Under the pieces are notes generated by a model. That model saw only the letters and a program-made list of their open reading frames with translations, was not told the origin of the DNA and did no database searches. Source: Paenilisteria riparia FSL S10-1204 (GTDB taxonomy: Bacteria; Bacillota; Bacilli; Lactobacillales; Listeriaceae). Taken from it: a DNA stretch of 64,000 nt. Shown here in pieces: positions 43,368-54,400 of this stretch; positions within the stretch are counted from its first letter, which is position 1, and the number at the start of each line of letters is the position of its first letter. The DNA is taken from assembly GCF_000525995.1 (NCBI RefSeq), contig NZ_AODL01000022.1, forward strand, positions 1 to 64,000, given 5' to 3'. The position numbers were made by a program, and so were the translations under genes.

Positions 43368-46300
43368 TTATAGTTCAAAACTTGCTGACAACACACTATT
43401 CATGCGTTTATCGCTATTTTTTGCTGCTGCTTGAACATTTTTCGTACCTGGTGCTACATAACCACGGAAAGATAGGCTGCCATCTGGATTAGTAGTCATT
43501 TGTGCTGCTGAAATAGTACGTTTTGCAACGCCATCTTCATAAAGAACTACTGTTTCTGTTCCTTTTACTGCTGTACCAATGATATAGTTACCATCCATGC
43601 GAACTAGTGTTGGAGCGTCTAATTTCGCAACGGCTGAACCTGTTACTGTGATAGTAGAAACACGTAATGCATTGTAACCTGTAGCATCTCTGATTTCAAT
43701 CTTCACTTCTGTTCCAACTGCTTGTTTACCAATAGATGATTGGAAAGTTCCATTAGCTGCTACAGTACCTGTTTTCACTGCTACTCCGTTAATGCTTACG
43801 CGGAAAGAAGTTGCTGATCCTGCTGTTACATAGCCTGTTATCATATCATCATCTGTTGTTAATGGGCTAAGTGTTGGTTTTTCATCGTTCACAATTTTAA
43901 CTGTTACACGAGCTAGTTCGACTTTTGTTTTACTATAGCCCACGACTTGTACCACGGAACCTGCTTTGATAAGGCCGTTTGTAGCAATGCTATATGTTCC
44001 ATTGCTGATTTGACCCACTTTTACAATAACGCCATCAATAGATAGACGGACATTGTCAATACCATTGCCTACTGTTCCTGTAATTGTTGATGTGGAGATA
44101 CCTGCATCATTTGCTGTCAAAGCATTGGAAAGAATATTTTTTCCTTCTACTTTTGCTATTGCGGCTGTTCCTTCTTTACCATTTGCATCTACAGGACGTA
44201 CTTCAAAAGTAACACCATCATTTAAGCCTAGGCCGTATGCGTCAAATTTGTAGTTACCTGAAGCATCTGGTGTCGCACGTTTCACGCGAACGCCATTTAC
44301 ATAAAGGGATACAGTTGCTGTTCCAGCACTTACTTTACCTGTGACAAAGCTATCTAAATACTCATATTTATTAATCGTCGGTGCGTCTAAAACTGCATTT
44401 CGATTATTTAATTGTTTTTGTGCTTCATCTAAATCTTTTTGTAATGCTGCTTTTTTCGTTGTGTCTGTTACGGCATCGATTGCTTTTTGTGCGTTATCAA
44501 TTGCTGCTTGATCGGTTGTATTTTTGATTGTGCCTGTTACGTCACTGTTGTTGAATAAGTCTTTCACAGCTTTTTCTGCTGCTTCTTGGCGTGCTTTTTC
44601 TGCTTCTGTTGCTGCATTTTTTGCGTCCAATTGTTTTTGTGCTTTCATCTAGGCCTTTTTGCAATTTCTGCTTTTTTCGTTGTATCTGTTACGGCATCGA
44701 TTGCTTTTTGTGCATTATCAATTGCTTCTTGGTCAGTTGCATCTTTGATTGTGCCTGTTACGTCACCATTATTGAACAAATCTTTCACAGCATTTTCTGC
44801 TGCTTCTTGGCGTGCTTTTTCTGCTTCTGTTGCTGCATTTTTTGCGTCCAATTGTTTTTGTGCTTCATCTAGGCCTTTTTGTAATTCTGCTTTTTTCGTT
44901 GCATCTGTTACGGCATCGATTGCTTTTTGTGCGTTATCAATTGCTTCTTGGTCAGTTGCATCTTTGATTGTGCCTGTTACGTCACTGTTGTTGAATAAGT
45001 CTTTCACAGCATTTTCTGCTGCTTCTTGGCGTGCTTTTTCTGCTTCTGTTGCTGCATTTTTTGCGTCCAATTGTTTTTGTGCTTCATCTAGGCCTTTTTG
45101 TAATTCTGCTTTTTTTCGTTGCATCTGTTACGGCATCGATTGCTTTTTGTGCATTATCAATTGCTTCTTGGTTAGTTGTATCTTTGATTGTGCCTGTTAC
45201 GTCACTGTTATTGAACAAATCTTTCACAGCATTTTCTGCTGCTGCTTGGCGGTTGTGCTCAGCAACATTAACAGAGTAAGAACCGTAAGCGATTTTCTTG
45301 ATATATGCATTATTAAAAGTGCTTGCGAAAGTAGGGCTATCTGTAACCATTCCGGCTACTAATCCGCTATTATCTATCTTGAATTCAGCTTTTGAAAAGG
45401 CATATGCGTTTGTTGGAGCTCCTTTTGGATCACTTGATATGTTCCAAACAGATATCCCTTGCGTTGGTTGTAATGAAACTGGCGTTCCTGAATCTCCAAT
45501 AATCGCTTTATTTGTGGCTTCAATAACGAAATTCGCCTTAGGTGCTGCAGTAAAGCCTATTGATTGTGAAAAGTCAGCAGCTACGCCTCCTCCAGTCTTG
45601 ATAGAAAGGTTCGCATTGTCTGCAATTTCTAGTCCACCAGTAAAGGCTACACCTGATTTCGATGTAAATTCACTAGTACTTGTTTCGTCCAAAAAGACTT
45701 TACCCCCATTACTAGCGTAAGCGGCACTGCCTCCGTTAGCATATAAACTACCCCAGTTAAAGACCATCGCTTTTGAGGTATTATTGATTGCGTTAGAGGC
45801 TATTCCCCCTTGTAAGGTAACAGTTGCCTTGTCATTAATCATTAAATGAGATGGCAATTTACCTACAGTATCAGGAGTTATATTTAAAGCTGACGCAGAG
45901 CTATAGATAGTAACAATCGCGCTCTGATCAATATTCACCCTAGCAGCTTGGATAGCATCTTTTGCACTGCTTGATACATAAATATTTCCACTCAAATTAA
46001 GGGTCCCATTAGGCACATTAAATGCTGCCTGGGTGTTCGCTCCTGTAAAGCTGACATTGTGAAACGAGTTGATTGTGTTATCAGTTCCTCCGAAGAAGCC
46101 ACCCCAAGCGCCTCCATTTTCAACAGTCATATCGTACAATTCGTTTACGCTGTCCCAATCACCATAAATATTGCCACCATTGAAGTTAATTTTATGGTTA
46201 TTTCCGTATATACTTTTGCTACCTTTTTGATTGATAGTTCCTGACCAATTAATATCTGCCGTAAAAATGATATCTTTTACAGACGAATTTATCATTGCCG

Positions 46301-46478
46301 CTTTTAATTCTGCTGCGGTCTTTACATATACAGGTGCCAATGAGCGACCTTGAATTGCTTGTGTTCCGCCAGCAGGAGCCTCTGCCGCAAATGCTGCGAT
46401 GCTTGCCATACCTGGTTGGCTTGCTAGTAAAAGTGTTGCTAGTGTAATTGTTAATGGTTTTTTTAATACGTTTTTCAT
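43368..46478 (-). CDS. Secreted adhesin-like protein: pectate-lyase-like domain, four Endotoxin_C2-like repeats and Big_6-like domains (three frameshifts)
   Basis: A large extracellular protein, about 1,035 residues when joined. It has a signal peptide (KNVLKKPLTITLATLLLASQ...AAFAAEA) and a beta-helix domain of the pectate-lyase-like adhesive type (residues ~50-390: VYVKTAAELKAAMINSSVKD). Four nearly identical 73-residue repeats follow (KDLFNNSDVTGTIKDATDQE core), then four Ig-like Big_6-type domains. There is no LPXTG or other anchor, so it is probably released or held by its domains. Breaks at 44643-44645, 44665-44667 and 45110-45116 are each one extra T, shown by comparison with sister repeats. 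Confidence 0.85.
44380..45260 (-). repeat. Four near-identical ~219-bp coding repeats
   Basis: The repeat TTCTGCTGCTTCTTGGCGTG and its neighbours recur at about 44,575, 44,793, 45,018 and (diverged) 45,234, a period of about 219 bp. The two middle copies are almost identical in DNA. This can promote copy-number change by recombination and can also collapse in assembly. Three single-base breaks of the gene fall inside this array. Confidence 0.85.
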
Positions 46479-46566
46479 GTTATTTAGTTCCTCCTAATTT
46501 TTAAATCCTTTTCCTATTTCAGCAAGTTTTAAATGGGACTTACATGCTAATCGCCTCCTTAAAATA

Positions 46567-46589
46567 GAGTATTACTCCGAATATTCTAT
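46567..46589 (-). terminator. Weak terminator after the first Crp/Fnr gene
   Basis: AGAATATT and AATACTCT form an imperfect stem followed by ATTTTAAGG on the minus strand, just past the stop codon. The stem is short, so termination may be partial. Confidence 0.35.
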
Positions 46590-46598
46590 CTTTATATA

Positions 46599-47285
46599 TC
46601 ATAAATCTGCTTTGGATGTTAATTTATTGCTATAAACCTTTATTTGGCGTTTTTTATCGATTGAAATCCATCCCAAATATCTAAGCTTCTTTAAAATATC
46701 ACTCAACTTTGTTCTACTTATACCTAAATATGCAGCCAACAGCTTTCGTGTAAAAGCTATTGGAATTACGAAATAATCACCATTTTTCTCGCCAAACTTA
46801 GTTCCTATATATTGAAGTGTTACAAGGGTGCGTTCTTCTGCGCTTTCTTCATTCAGCATAATTCGATTTGTGTAAATATGGTAACAATCTATCATGCTGT
46901 TGTAATGAAATAAATAGCCATCTTGCGTGCTCATAATTTTTGCTATTACTTCATTTTTTTCAAATCGCCAGACCACTAAGTCCACCAAAGGGGTCAGATG
47001 AAATGCATTTCTGTTCATAGGAGTACTATCCACTAATCCCGCAAATTCATCCGCTCCTCGAAAGTCAATAATCTGTTCTTCAATATGGATGCAAGCTATT
47101 CCTTCACGAATATAGTAAACATAATCTACACCATCTTCTTGAAATATCATCTTCTCATTTTTCTTAACAGCCATTAATTGAGCTTGTATTCCTAAAAAAT
47201 CATTATTCATTAGTAATGAAAATAATTTCTCGGCGCGAAATTCCCGTTTGATAGTTTCTTGTGAATACAATTCTTTTAAACTCAT
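46599..47285 (-). CDS. Crp/Fnr-family transcriptional regulator (PrfA superfamily), copy 1
   Basis: About 228 residues from the ATG at 47285 (SLKELYSQETIKREF), which has GGGGGTGAG before it; an ATG 13 codons upstream is less likely. Residues ~40-130 fit a cNMP-binding-like beta-roll (YVYYIREGIACIHIEEQIID), then a long dimer helix and a C-terminal winged helix with FTRKLLAAYLGISRTKLSDI. It lacks the cAMP-binding residues of CRP, as is usual in Listeria paralogues. It is a clear paralogue of the next gene and stands directly before the secreted repeat protein, a possible target. Confidence 0.87.
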   Translation of the reverse strand: MSLKELYSQETIKREFRAEKLFSLLMNNDFLGIQAQLMAVKKNEKMIFQEDGVDYVYYIREGIACIHIEEQIIDFRGADEFAGLVDSTPMNRNAFHLTPLVDLVVWRFEKNEVIAKIMSTQDGYLFHYNSMIDCYHIYTNRIMLNEESAEERTLVTLQYIGTKFGEKNGDYFVIPIAFTRKLLAAYLGISRTKLSDILKKLRYLGWISIDKKRQIKVYSNKLTSKADL

Positions 47286-47362
47286 GTCCCTCACCCCCTT
47301 GATTTCATTATCGCATCTTTCCATTATCGAATTATTCTCTTATTGGTCGTCTCTTTACAGAA

Positions 47363-47391
47363 ATTATGACTTTTTTTTCGAATTTTGTTAA
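47363..47391 (-). promoter_or_regulatory. Promoter of Crp/Fnr copy 1
   Basis: On the minus strand TTAACA and CATAAT are 17 nt apart. The same block (TTAAyAAAATTC ... CATAAT) occurs upstream of the paralogue at 48515-48543, so it was kept after duplication. Confidence 0.55.
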
Positions 47392-47769
47392 GCGACTCGC
47401 ATTAAATATGCATTACTTATCGCGTTATACTTTTTTAACAGTCGTTGAAACGTGCGTATAGGTGTGTGGGTCATATCCAAAACCACGTGTAGAGAATCTG
47501 AATGGATTGGCATTTTGGATGAATCTGATTCTGATATAATTACCAACTTATAAGATTCGCTTCGATTGGATACTTATATAAATTGTTGCTGGTTTGATTG
47601 TTACGTTCTTTGTTCTCTCTTTTGCTACTTTCACTGAAACCATTTAATAGGGTAACTAAGTTTTCCCCAAAATAGCTATTAGTGCACAAGTCAACATAAT
47701 TCTTTTCATATTTATTATTCAGAAATATCAGCCTTTATTTTATAATAAAAAGATTTTTCTTTTTTGTAT
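47388..47769. other. Gap between the two Crp/Fnr genes
   Basis: No convincing gene. A minus-strand frame of 41 codons at 47388-47513 (MPIHSDSLHVVLDMTHTPIR...) looks protein-like, but it has no ribosome site and ends in the promoter of copy 1. It may be a remnant of a lost gene. The rest is AT-rich, with a weak hairpin near 47730-47751 that could end copy 2. Confidence 0.35.
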
Positions 47770-48436
47770 TCACTTATGAATAGTAATCTGCCGACGCTCA
47801 TTCAGAGAAATTCTACCTTCTTTTTTTAATTTGGACAATATATCGCTCAGTTTAGTTCGACTGATTCCTAAGTAATCGGCTACCAGTGTTCTAGTAAAAG
47901 TCCTAGGAATCACATACCTATTTAAGCTCTGGATGTAACGTCCAAATTTCTCTCCAATGTCATGTAATGCTATTAAAGTGCGCTGTTCATCTGTCTCTTC
48001 ATGTAACATTATTCTATTAGTATAGCTTTGGTATCGTTCTTGCATACAATTATAATAATATAGATAGCCATCTTGTAAACTCATGATTTTGGCCATTACA
48101 TCACTTTTTTTAAATCTCCATACAGTGAGTTCTGTCAGCGGGTTCAAATAAAATTCGGATTCTTTCACTGAACTATTGTCTACCAATCCAACAAATTCTC
48201 CTTGTCCACAAAAATCCATAATTTGATCACCGATGCTTGTAAAGGCAATACCTTGACTGATGTAATAGACATAGTCAACTTTCCCACTTCTCAATGTTAT
48301 GTTGTCATTTTTTTTTTAATACTATCTCCTGCTTCTTCACCTCAAAAAAATCATTGTTTAAAAGTAATGAATATAATTTTTCTTTGTTAAATTCGGTCTC
48401 AATAATTTCTCGCGAATATAGATCATTTAAAACCAT
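47770..48436 (-). CDS. Crp/Fnr-family transcriptional regulator, copy 2 (frameshift)
   Basis: Paralogue of the regulator at 46599, about 222 residues when joined. It begins VLNDLYSREIIETEFNKEKL, aligned with copy 1, and has the beta-roll VDYVYYISQGIAFTSIGDQI and the helix-turn-helix FTRTLVADYLGISRTKLSDI. The frame is broken in the 10-T run at 48308-48317. One fewer T gives VLKKNDNITLRSGKVDYV. The ATG at 48436 follows AGGAAGGTG. The ligand, if any, is unknown. Confidence 0.87.
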
Positions 48437-48514
48437 ATTATCACCTTCCTGAATGTTAGTATCTCATCCTTTCGATTAAGGATAATTCACAATCTGAACA
48501 GCTTCATCTCAATA

Positions 48515-48543
48515 TTATGTCTTTTCTTTGAATTTTATTAAAT
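48515..48543 (-). promoter_or_regulatory. Promoter of Crp/Fnr copy 2
   Basis: TTAATA and CATAAT are 16 nt apart on the minus strand, in a block matching the copy 1 upstream region. Confidence 0.5.
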
Positions 48544-48627
48544 ACCTTACTTTTCAAGTGCTCATCACCTGTCGTTTTGGGTATACTTAGATTATACAGA
48601 GATGCTTATTATCTCGCTATTTTATTT

Positions 48628-48644
48628 TGTCGATTTTTCCGACA
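48628..48644. promoter_or_regulatory. Palindromic operator candidate TGTCG-N7-CGACA ahead of the Mga-like gene
   Basis: TGTCGATTTTTCCGACA ends 31 nt before the start codon of the Mga-like regulator. With the site at 43287-43303 it shares both arms, the T-rich spacer, ATTTTAYTTTG on its left and an A-run on its right. It could serve autoregulation. Confidence 0.5.
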
Positions 48645-48675
48645 CAAAAAAATTGAGTGATTGGAGTAGGATGCA

Positions 48676-50141
48676 ATGAACAATTTTAGTCTAAGCATTA
48701 TAGCTGATAAAAAAATACGGCGTCAAATCCATTTGGTTGAAAAAATTATGCAGTCTCCTTATCCTATTTCTCTGGATGAAATAGCTACTGAGTTTGATAT
48801 ATCTGTCCGCACGCTTGAACGGGATATAACGGAAATAAGTGCTGTCGATAAACATTTCATTGTCCAGCACAAAGCGGTCGGATATGAGATTGAAAATACC
48901 GCATTAATTGATGAACTCCTACTTGATATATCAGAACAGTCGCCCCTTTTTGTAATTATCCAGAATATTTATGAAGAGATTTATTTAACTATAGATGAGT
49001 GGGCGGACGATTTATTTTTGTCGTCATCTGCTTTATATCGCTATCTTTCCAGTTTTAAAAACATTCTACGAGACTTTAATCTAACGCTGTCTCTTACCCC
49101 TGTTAAAATTGAAGGCGCAGAAGTAGACATTCGCTATTTTTATTTCTACTTTTTCTATAGTACGAATGATATCTCTCCAAAGTACCGTCCTGGGCAAGAA
49201 TTATTTGATATTTTAAAAAAAAAATTATGACTTCTTTATAGAAAATACGGATATCGAAGGTTCTATACAGCATCGAAGCATTCTTTACTGGATTATGGTT
49301 GTAAACAAACGGATAGAGCAAGAACATTATATTAAAATTCCTGATGAAGTAAAAACAAAACAAGCCCAATCCTTAACGTTTAAATATATTGATAAGCTTG
49401 CACATGAAATATTAGTAGCTGCTCCTAAATCCGCTATACCGGTTGATGAGGTCATGTTTTTAGATATGTTAATTCTTGATAACTATATGTATAAAGAAGG
49501 TATTGCTGGCCCGATTGAAAAGCATCTGTACCCATTTTTAACGAAAGATTTAAATCAGTTTGTAAGTGACTTTTTCGCCCAAGAAAACCTTCCAAAACCT
49601 AATGATGCAACACGCTACCTTTTTATTTTTTACATTCGGAATATCCTATTGTTAACGCAACTAACGCCTCTTTTTCAAAAGAACTTTTTTGAAGTAAATC
49701 AGTTTGTGAAGTCCACGCATTATCAAATTTTTAGAAAATGGATGGATGCTGTTTCGTCTAGTGAGATTGCTGATTTTAAAAAAATTGAAATACGTGGAAG
49801 ATATATGCGTAAACTTAACGATGTTTACATTGTATGCTAAGAACAAAGATGTGGATAGCATGCCCCATATTCTATTTTCATTTGATGGGAAAACGGCTTA
49901 TTTGAACTACTTGCATATGTTTATGGAGAATTTTATGGGTGGTAATACAAAAGTGACATTTAGCTATAATAAACATATTACGAATGAACTCGCCAATGAG
50001 CTTGGCGTGGACTTAATTGTTAAAAATTACAAAGAGACTTCTGAACAATTTGATTGCCAAACATACAAGACTTCACGGCATCCTACGACAAAAGATTGGG
50101 ATACTATTTACCACATAATCTTAGCAATGCAATCTACCTGA
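48676..50141 (+). CDS. Mga/AtxA-like PRD-containing transcriptional regulator (two frameshifts)
   Basis: About 488 residues when joined. The N-terminal helix-turn-helix pair is visible in PISLDEIATEFDISVRTLER (~residue 34) and WADDLFLSSSALYRYLSSF (~110). A PRD/Mga-type helical region follows (KYIDKLAHEILVAAPKSAIP), and the end (GGNTKVTFSYNKHITNELAN) resembles an EIIB-like domain. Breaks are in the 10-A run at 49215-49224 and somewhere in 49780-49830. Regulators of this kind control surface proteins and capsules in Gram-positive pathogens, so the island next door is a plausible target. Confidence 0.82.
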
Positions 50142-50150
50142 ATATAGAAA

Positions 50151-50201
50151 CAAAGCCAAAGCTACGCGTCCAGATGAAACGACGTGTAACTTTGGCTTTT
50201 T
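50151..50201. terminator. Bidirectional terminator between the Mga-like gene and darA
   Basis: AAAGCCAAAG-C-TACGCGT pairs with ACGTGTA-A-CTTTGGCTTT and ends in a T-run on the plus strand. Confidence 0.8.
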
Positions 50202-50263
50202 CGAGATTTTTATGAACTATGTTTGCTGAATGCGTATGATAATACAGTGCGCTTTTAATCCTT

Positions 50264-50650
<387 letters not shown>

Positions 50651-50705
50651 TTACTAATAAAACCTCGTGGCAGATGAGGCGCATCTTGGTATGTAACAAC
50701 TGATG

Positions 50706-51332
50706 TTAGCCCAGTCTTGCTTGGATTCGTTCGAAAATATCTGTGACGATTTCTTCAATAGTTCTTGTCGCATCAATGATTTCAATCCGTTCTGGAAACA
50801 TGTCGCGCACAGTTTCATAGCCTATTTGTACTTTATTATGAAATGTCACATCTTCCATGTCGAGACGATTGACTTCGCGGCCTTTATTCGCAGCAATTCT
50901 TGCTAAGCCAATGTCTGCTGGGACATCTAAATAATATGTTACATCTGGCATTGTTGCTTCCACAGCAAATTGATTGATTTTCAAAACTTCGTCAATTCCA
51001 ATATTGCGCCCAACGCCTTGATAAGCAAGTGAACTATCGATAAAGCGATCACATAGCACTAGTTTTCCTTCGGCGAGAGCTGGACGAATAAGTTCCACCA
51101 CGTGTTGACGCCTCGCTCCTGCAATCAAGAGAGCTTCGGTTTTCGCGTCCATTCTGCTGTCGAGATCGTTTAGAAAAATTTCTCGCACAACATCTGAAAT
51201 CTTGCTTCCTCCGGGTTCTCTCGTTTTTACAAATTGGATTCCTGCTTCTTCTAAACGCTCGGCTAAACGTGTGCCGACCGTTGTTTTTCCTGATCCGTCT
51301 GGACCTTCTAACGTGATAAAAATACCGTTCAT
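50706..51332 (-). CDS. tmk: Thymidylate kinase
   Basis: Phosphorylates dTMP to dTDP. The P-loop is [11 protein letters not shown], the DR motif is [16 protein letters not shown], and the TREPGG motif is present. I use the ATG at 51332 rather than 51344, as AAGGA lies too close to the upstream one. It is 208 residues. It is followed by darA and preceded by the LPXTG protein gene. Confidence 0.95.
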   Translation of the reverse strand: MNGIFITLEGPDGSGKTTVGTRLAERLEEAGIQFVKTREPGGSKISDVVREIFLNDLDSRMDAKTEALLIAGARRQHVVELIRPALAEGKLVLCDRFIDSSLAYQGVGRNIGIDEVLKINQFAVEATMPDVTYYLDVPADIGLARIAANKGREVNRLDMEDVTFHNKVQIGYETVRDMFPERIEIIDATRTIEEIVTDIFERIQARLG

Positions 51333-51413
51333 CTTTGTTACCATCCTTATTCATTTTCTTAGTTCTAAGCATACCATGAACTGACACAAAACGCTTATAT
51401 TTATATGAAAATA

Positions 51414-51449
51414 GAGGTAAGAAATCGAAATGCTGATTTCCTACCTCCA
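51414..51449 (-). terminator. Rho-independent terminator of the LPXTG protein gene
   Basis: GAGGTAGGAAATC pairs with GATTTCTTACCTC with one mismatch, followed on the minus strand by TATTTTCAT. Confidence 0.7.
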
Positions 51450-51461
51450 TTTATTTAGCGC

Positions 51462-54400
51462 CTAATCTTGTTTGCGTCGTCTTTGTAGTAATGTGCCGAA
51501 TAGAATAAATGCAGAACCAAGAAGTACGTAAAGCAGAGCAGATGTATCCCCTGTTTTTGGTAGTATCTTTTTGATGATTGGTTTCTTTGGTGTTGGCTGT
51601 TCTGGCGCTGGTTGTGCTGGTGCTAATTTTGGTGCGGTGACTTGCAGGTTTACCGTCATGGTTGTTGTTTTGTTATTGCTGTTTGTTACGCTGTAGATAA
51701 CTGGATAACTGCCTGCTTTCGTTAGATCCGCTTGGCTCGCGTCGTAGGTGACTTTATCTGTTATATCGCCGTCAACACTATCTTCGGCGGTTACGTTTTC
51801 TAGCCATGCAACGTTATCTTCGCTTGTCCCTTGCATCACGCTTAGATTCGATGCTTTCAAAATTGCCATTTCAGCAGTGACTTGCACGTTGATTGTGATA
51901 GTTGTTTCTTTGTCATTGCTATTTGTTACGGTATAGCTGACTGGATAGTTGCCTTCCTTGTTGAAATCTACATGGCTATAATCGACGGATATTTGTTGTG
52001 AAATGTCACCGTCTACTTTATCGGTCGCTGTCACATTTTGGAACCAAGGATATTCTTCGCCTTTTGATCCTGCTAGAACGCTGATATTGCTTGCTTCGAT
52101 GATTGGATTTTCGGCGGTCACTTGTAGGTTCACGGTTTTTGTGGTTGTTTTATTGTTGCTGTTTGTGACCGTGTATGTGACTGGGTAATTGCCTTCCTTG
52201 TTCAAGTCCGCGCTGCTGTAGTCGATTTGAATTTGGTCATTGATGTTTCCATCTGCTTTATCTTCGGCACTAGCATTATAGAACCAGTTAATGTCCTGAT
52301 CTTTTGTACCCGCAATAGTCTCTAGGTCACTTACATGAAGGGCTGGATTTTCAGCAGTTACTCGAACGTTGATTGTCATTGTTGTTGTTTTTCCATTGCT
52401 GTTTGTTACACTGTACGTGGCTGGATAATTGCCTTCTTTTTTAAAATTCACTTCGTCGTAATTCACTGTAATGTCGGTGCTGATGTTTCCGTCTGACAAA
52501 TCTTCTGCAGCAACGCCTTGATACCATGGGATATCTTGCGCATCAGTTCCTGCGACAATGTCGAGATCTGTTGCTGTTAAGACAGGTTCCTTAGCTGTAA
52601 CTTGCAAGTTTACTGTGCTAGTCGAGGTTTTTCCATTGCTGTTTGTTATCGTATAAATGACTGGATAATTGCCCTCTTTTTTAAATGAAACCTTTGAAAA
52701 ATCGACCGTTATATCTTTACTGATATCGCCATCTACTTTATCAAGTGCTGTCACGCTGTGAAACCACGGAATATCTGTGGCTTTTGTTCCTGCCAAAATG
52801 TCTAAATTGCTAGCTTGCAGGGCCGGTTTTTCTGCGGTAACAGTGATGTTGATTGTTTTTGTTGTTGTTTTGTTGTTGCTGTTTGTTACGCTGTATACGA
52901 CTGGATAACTGCCTTCTTTTTTGAAGTTTACTGCACTGTAATCTACCTGAATGTCGGTGCTAATATCACCATCTACGCGATCATCTGCGGAAACATTTTG
53001 GAACCACTGGACTTCATCGGGTTTCGTTCCAGCAATTGTTGCTAGATTGATTGCTTGGAGCACTGGATTCTGAGCAGTAATATTCATATTGACTGTTTTG
53101 TTTGTTGTTTTGTTGTTGCTGTTTTGTTACGCTGTACACGACTGGATAACTGCCTTCTTTGCTAAAATTGACTTGGCTGTAATCGACTTTTACATCTGTG
53201 CTTAGATCTCCATCAGCTCTGTCCGTTGCCGAAACGCCTTGGAACCACGTCACATCGTCGGATTTTGTCCCTGCTAATGCGGCTAGATTGCTAGCTTGCA
53301 GCGCCGGTGCTTCTGCTGTAATTGTTACAGTAGCAGTGACTGCTGCTGTTTTGTTATTGCTGTTTGTCACGGTGTACACGACCGGATATGTGCCCTCTTT
53401 TTTAAAATTAACGGCGCTATAATCGGCGGTTACTTCAGTGCTAAGATCTCCGTCTGCCTTGTCTGTTGCCGTCACGTCTTGGTACCACGCAATGTCTTCT
53501 ATTTTTGTTCCAGCTAGAATTTGTAAGTCCGCAGCTTGAACTATAGGTGAATCAGCACTTATAGTTACTTGGATTGTTTTCACTGTCACCTTGTTATTGC
53601 TGTTTGACACCGTATATGTGACTGGGTATTGGCCTTCTTTTTTGAAGTTCACTTGGCTGTAATCGACTGCTAAATTTGCGCTAATATCTCCATCTACTGT
53701 GTCCGTTGCAGATGTGTTTTGATACCATGGAACATCCGTTGCTGCTGTTCCGGCGATAATATTGATATCCTGTGCTGCGATGACTGGTAGGTTCGCGGTT
53801 ACTCTTGCTGTCACGGTTTTCGTTAAAGCTTTATTGTTACTATTTTTAACGCTGTAAATAACCGGATAGTTTCCTTCTTTTTTGAAATTCACTTGGCTAT
53901 AGTCCGCGACAAGTTGGCTGCTTAAATCGCCATCTACCTTGTCTGTTGCACTAACGCCAGTGTACCATGGGACTGCATTTTCGTCTGTTCCTGCGATGAT
54001 ATCAAGATCTGTTGCCTCGATAATAGGAGCATCAGCTGTGATTGTCATCGTCACCGTTTTCGTTGCAATTTTGTTTTTACTATTTGTAATCGTGTATGTG
54101 ACTGGATATTGCCCTTCTTTTTTGAAATCTACTGCGCTATAATCGATGGTAACATTATCTGAGATATCGCCATCAACTTCGTCTATCGCGGACACAGGAG
54201 TCACCCAATCGATATCTGACGCGGTAGAACCAGCTGTTGCATGAAGATCACTTGCTGTTAAAACTGGTGCTTCGAAAATTCGAATTTTAGCAATCGAACT
54301 ATCGCTTTTTAATATTTTGTCCGCTAATTCAGTTTCCGATGTTGCGGGTATTTCTAAATGTTTATTTTTCAAGTAAGACCCGTAATCAGCATCTGGTTTT

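Noticed and set aside
44586-45362. Long plus-strand frames opposite the secreted repeat protein
   Set aside because: They are the cysteine- and phenylalanine-rich shadow of the repeats on the other strand. The minus strand has the signal peptide, ribosome site and domains.
46599-48436. Calling the Crp/Fnr genes prfA
   Set aside because: They share the fold and approximate length only. Sequence similarity to PrfA is low, and no PrfA-box or virulence cluster is near.
28930-50201. Prophage or integrative element explanation for the 29-kb block
   Set aside because: I found no integrase, transposase, phage structural gene or direct-repeat attachment site at its edges.
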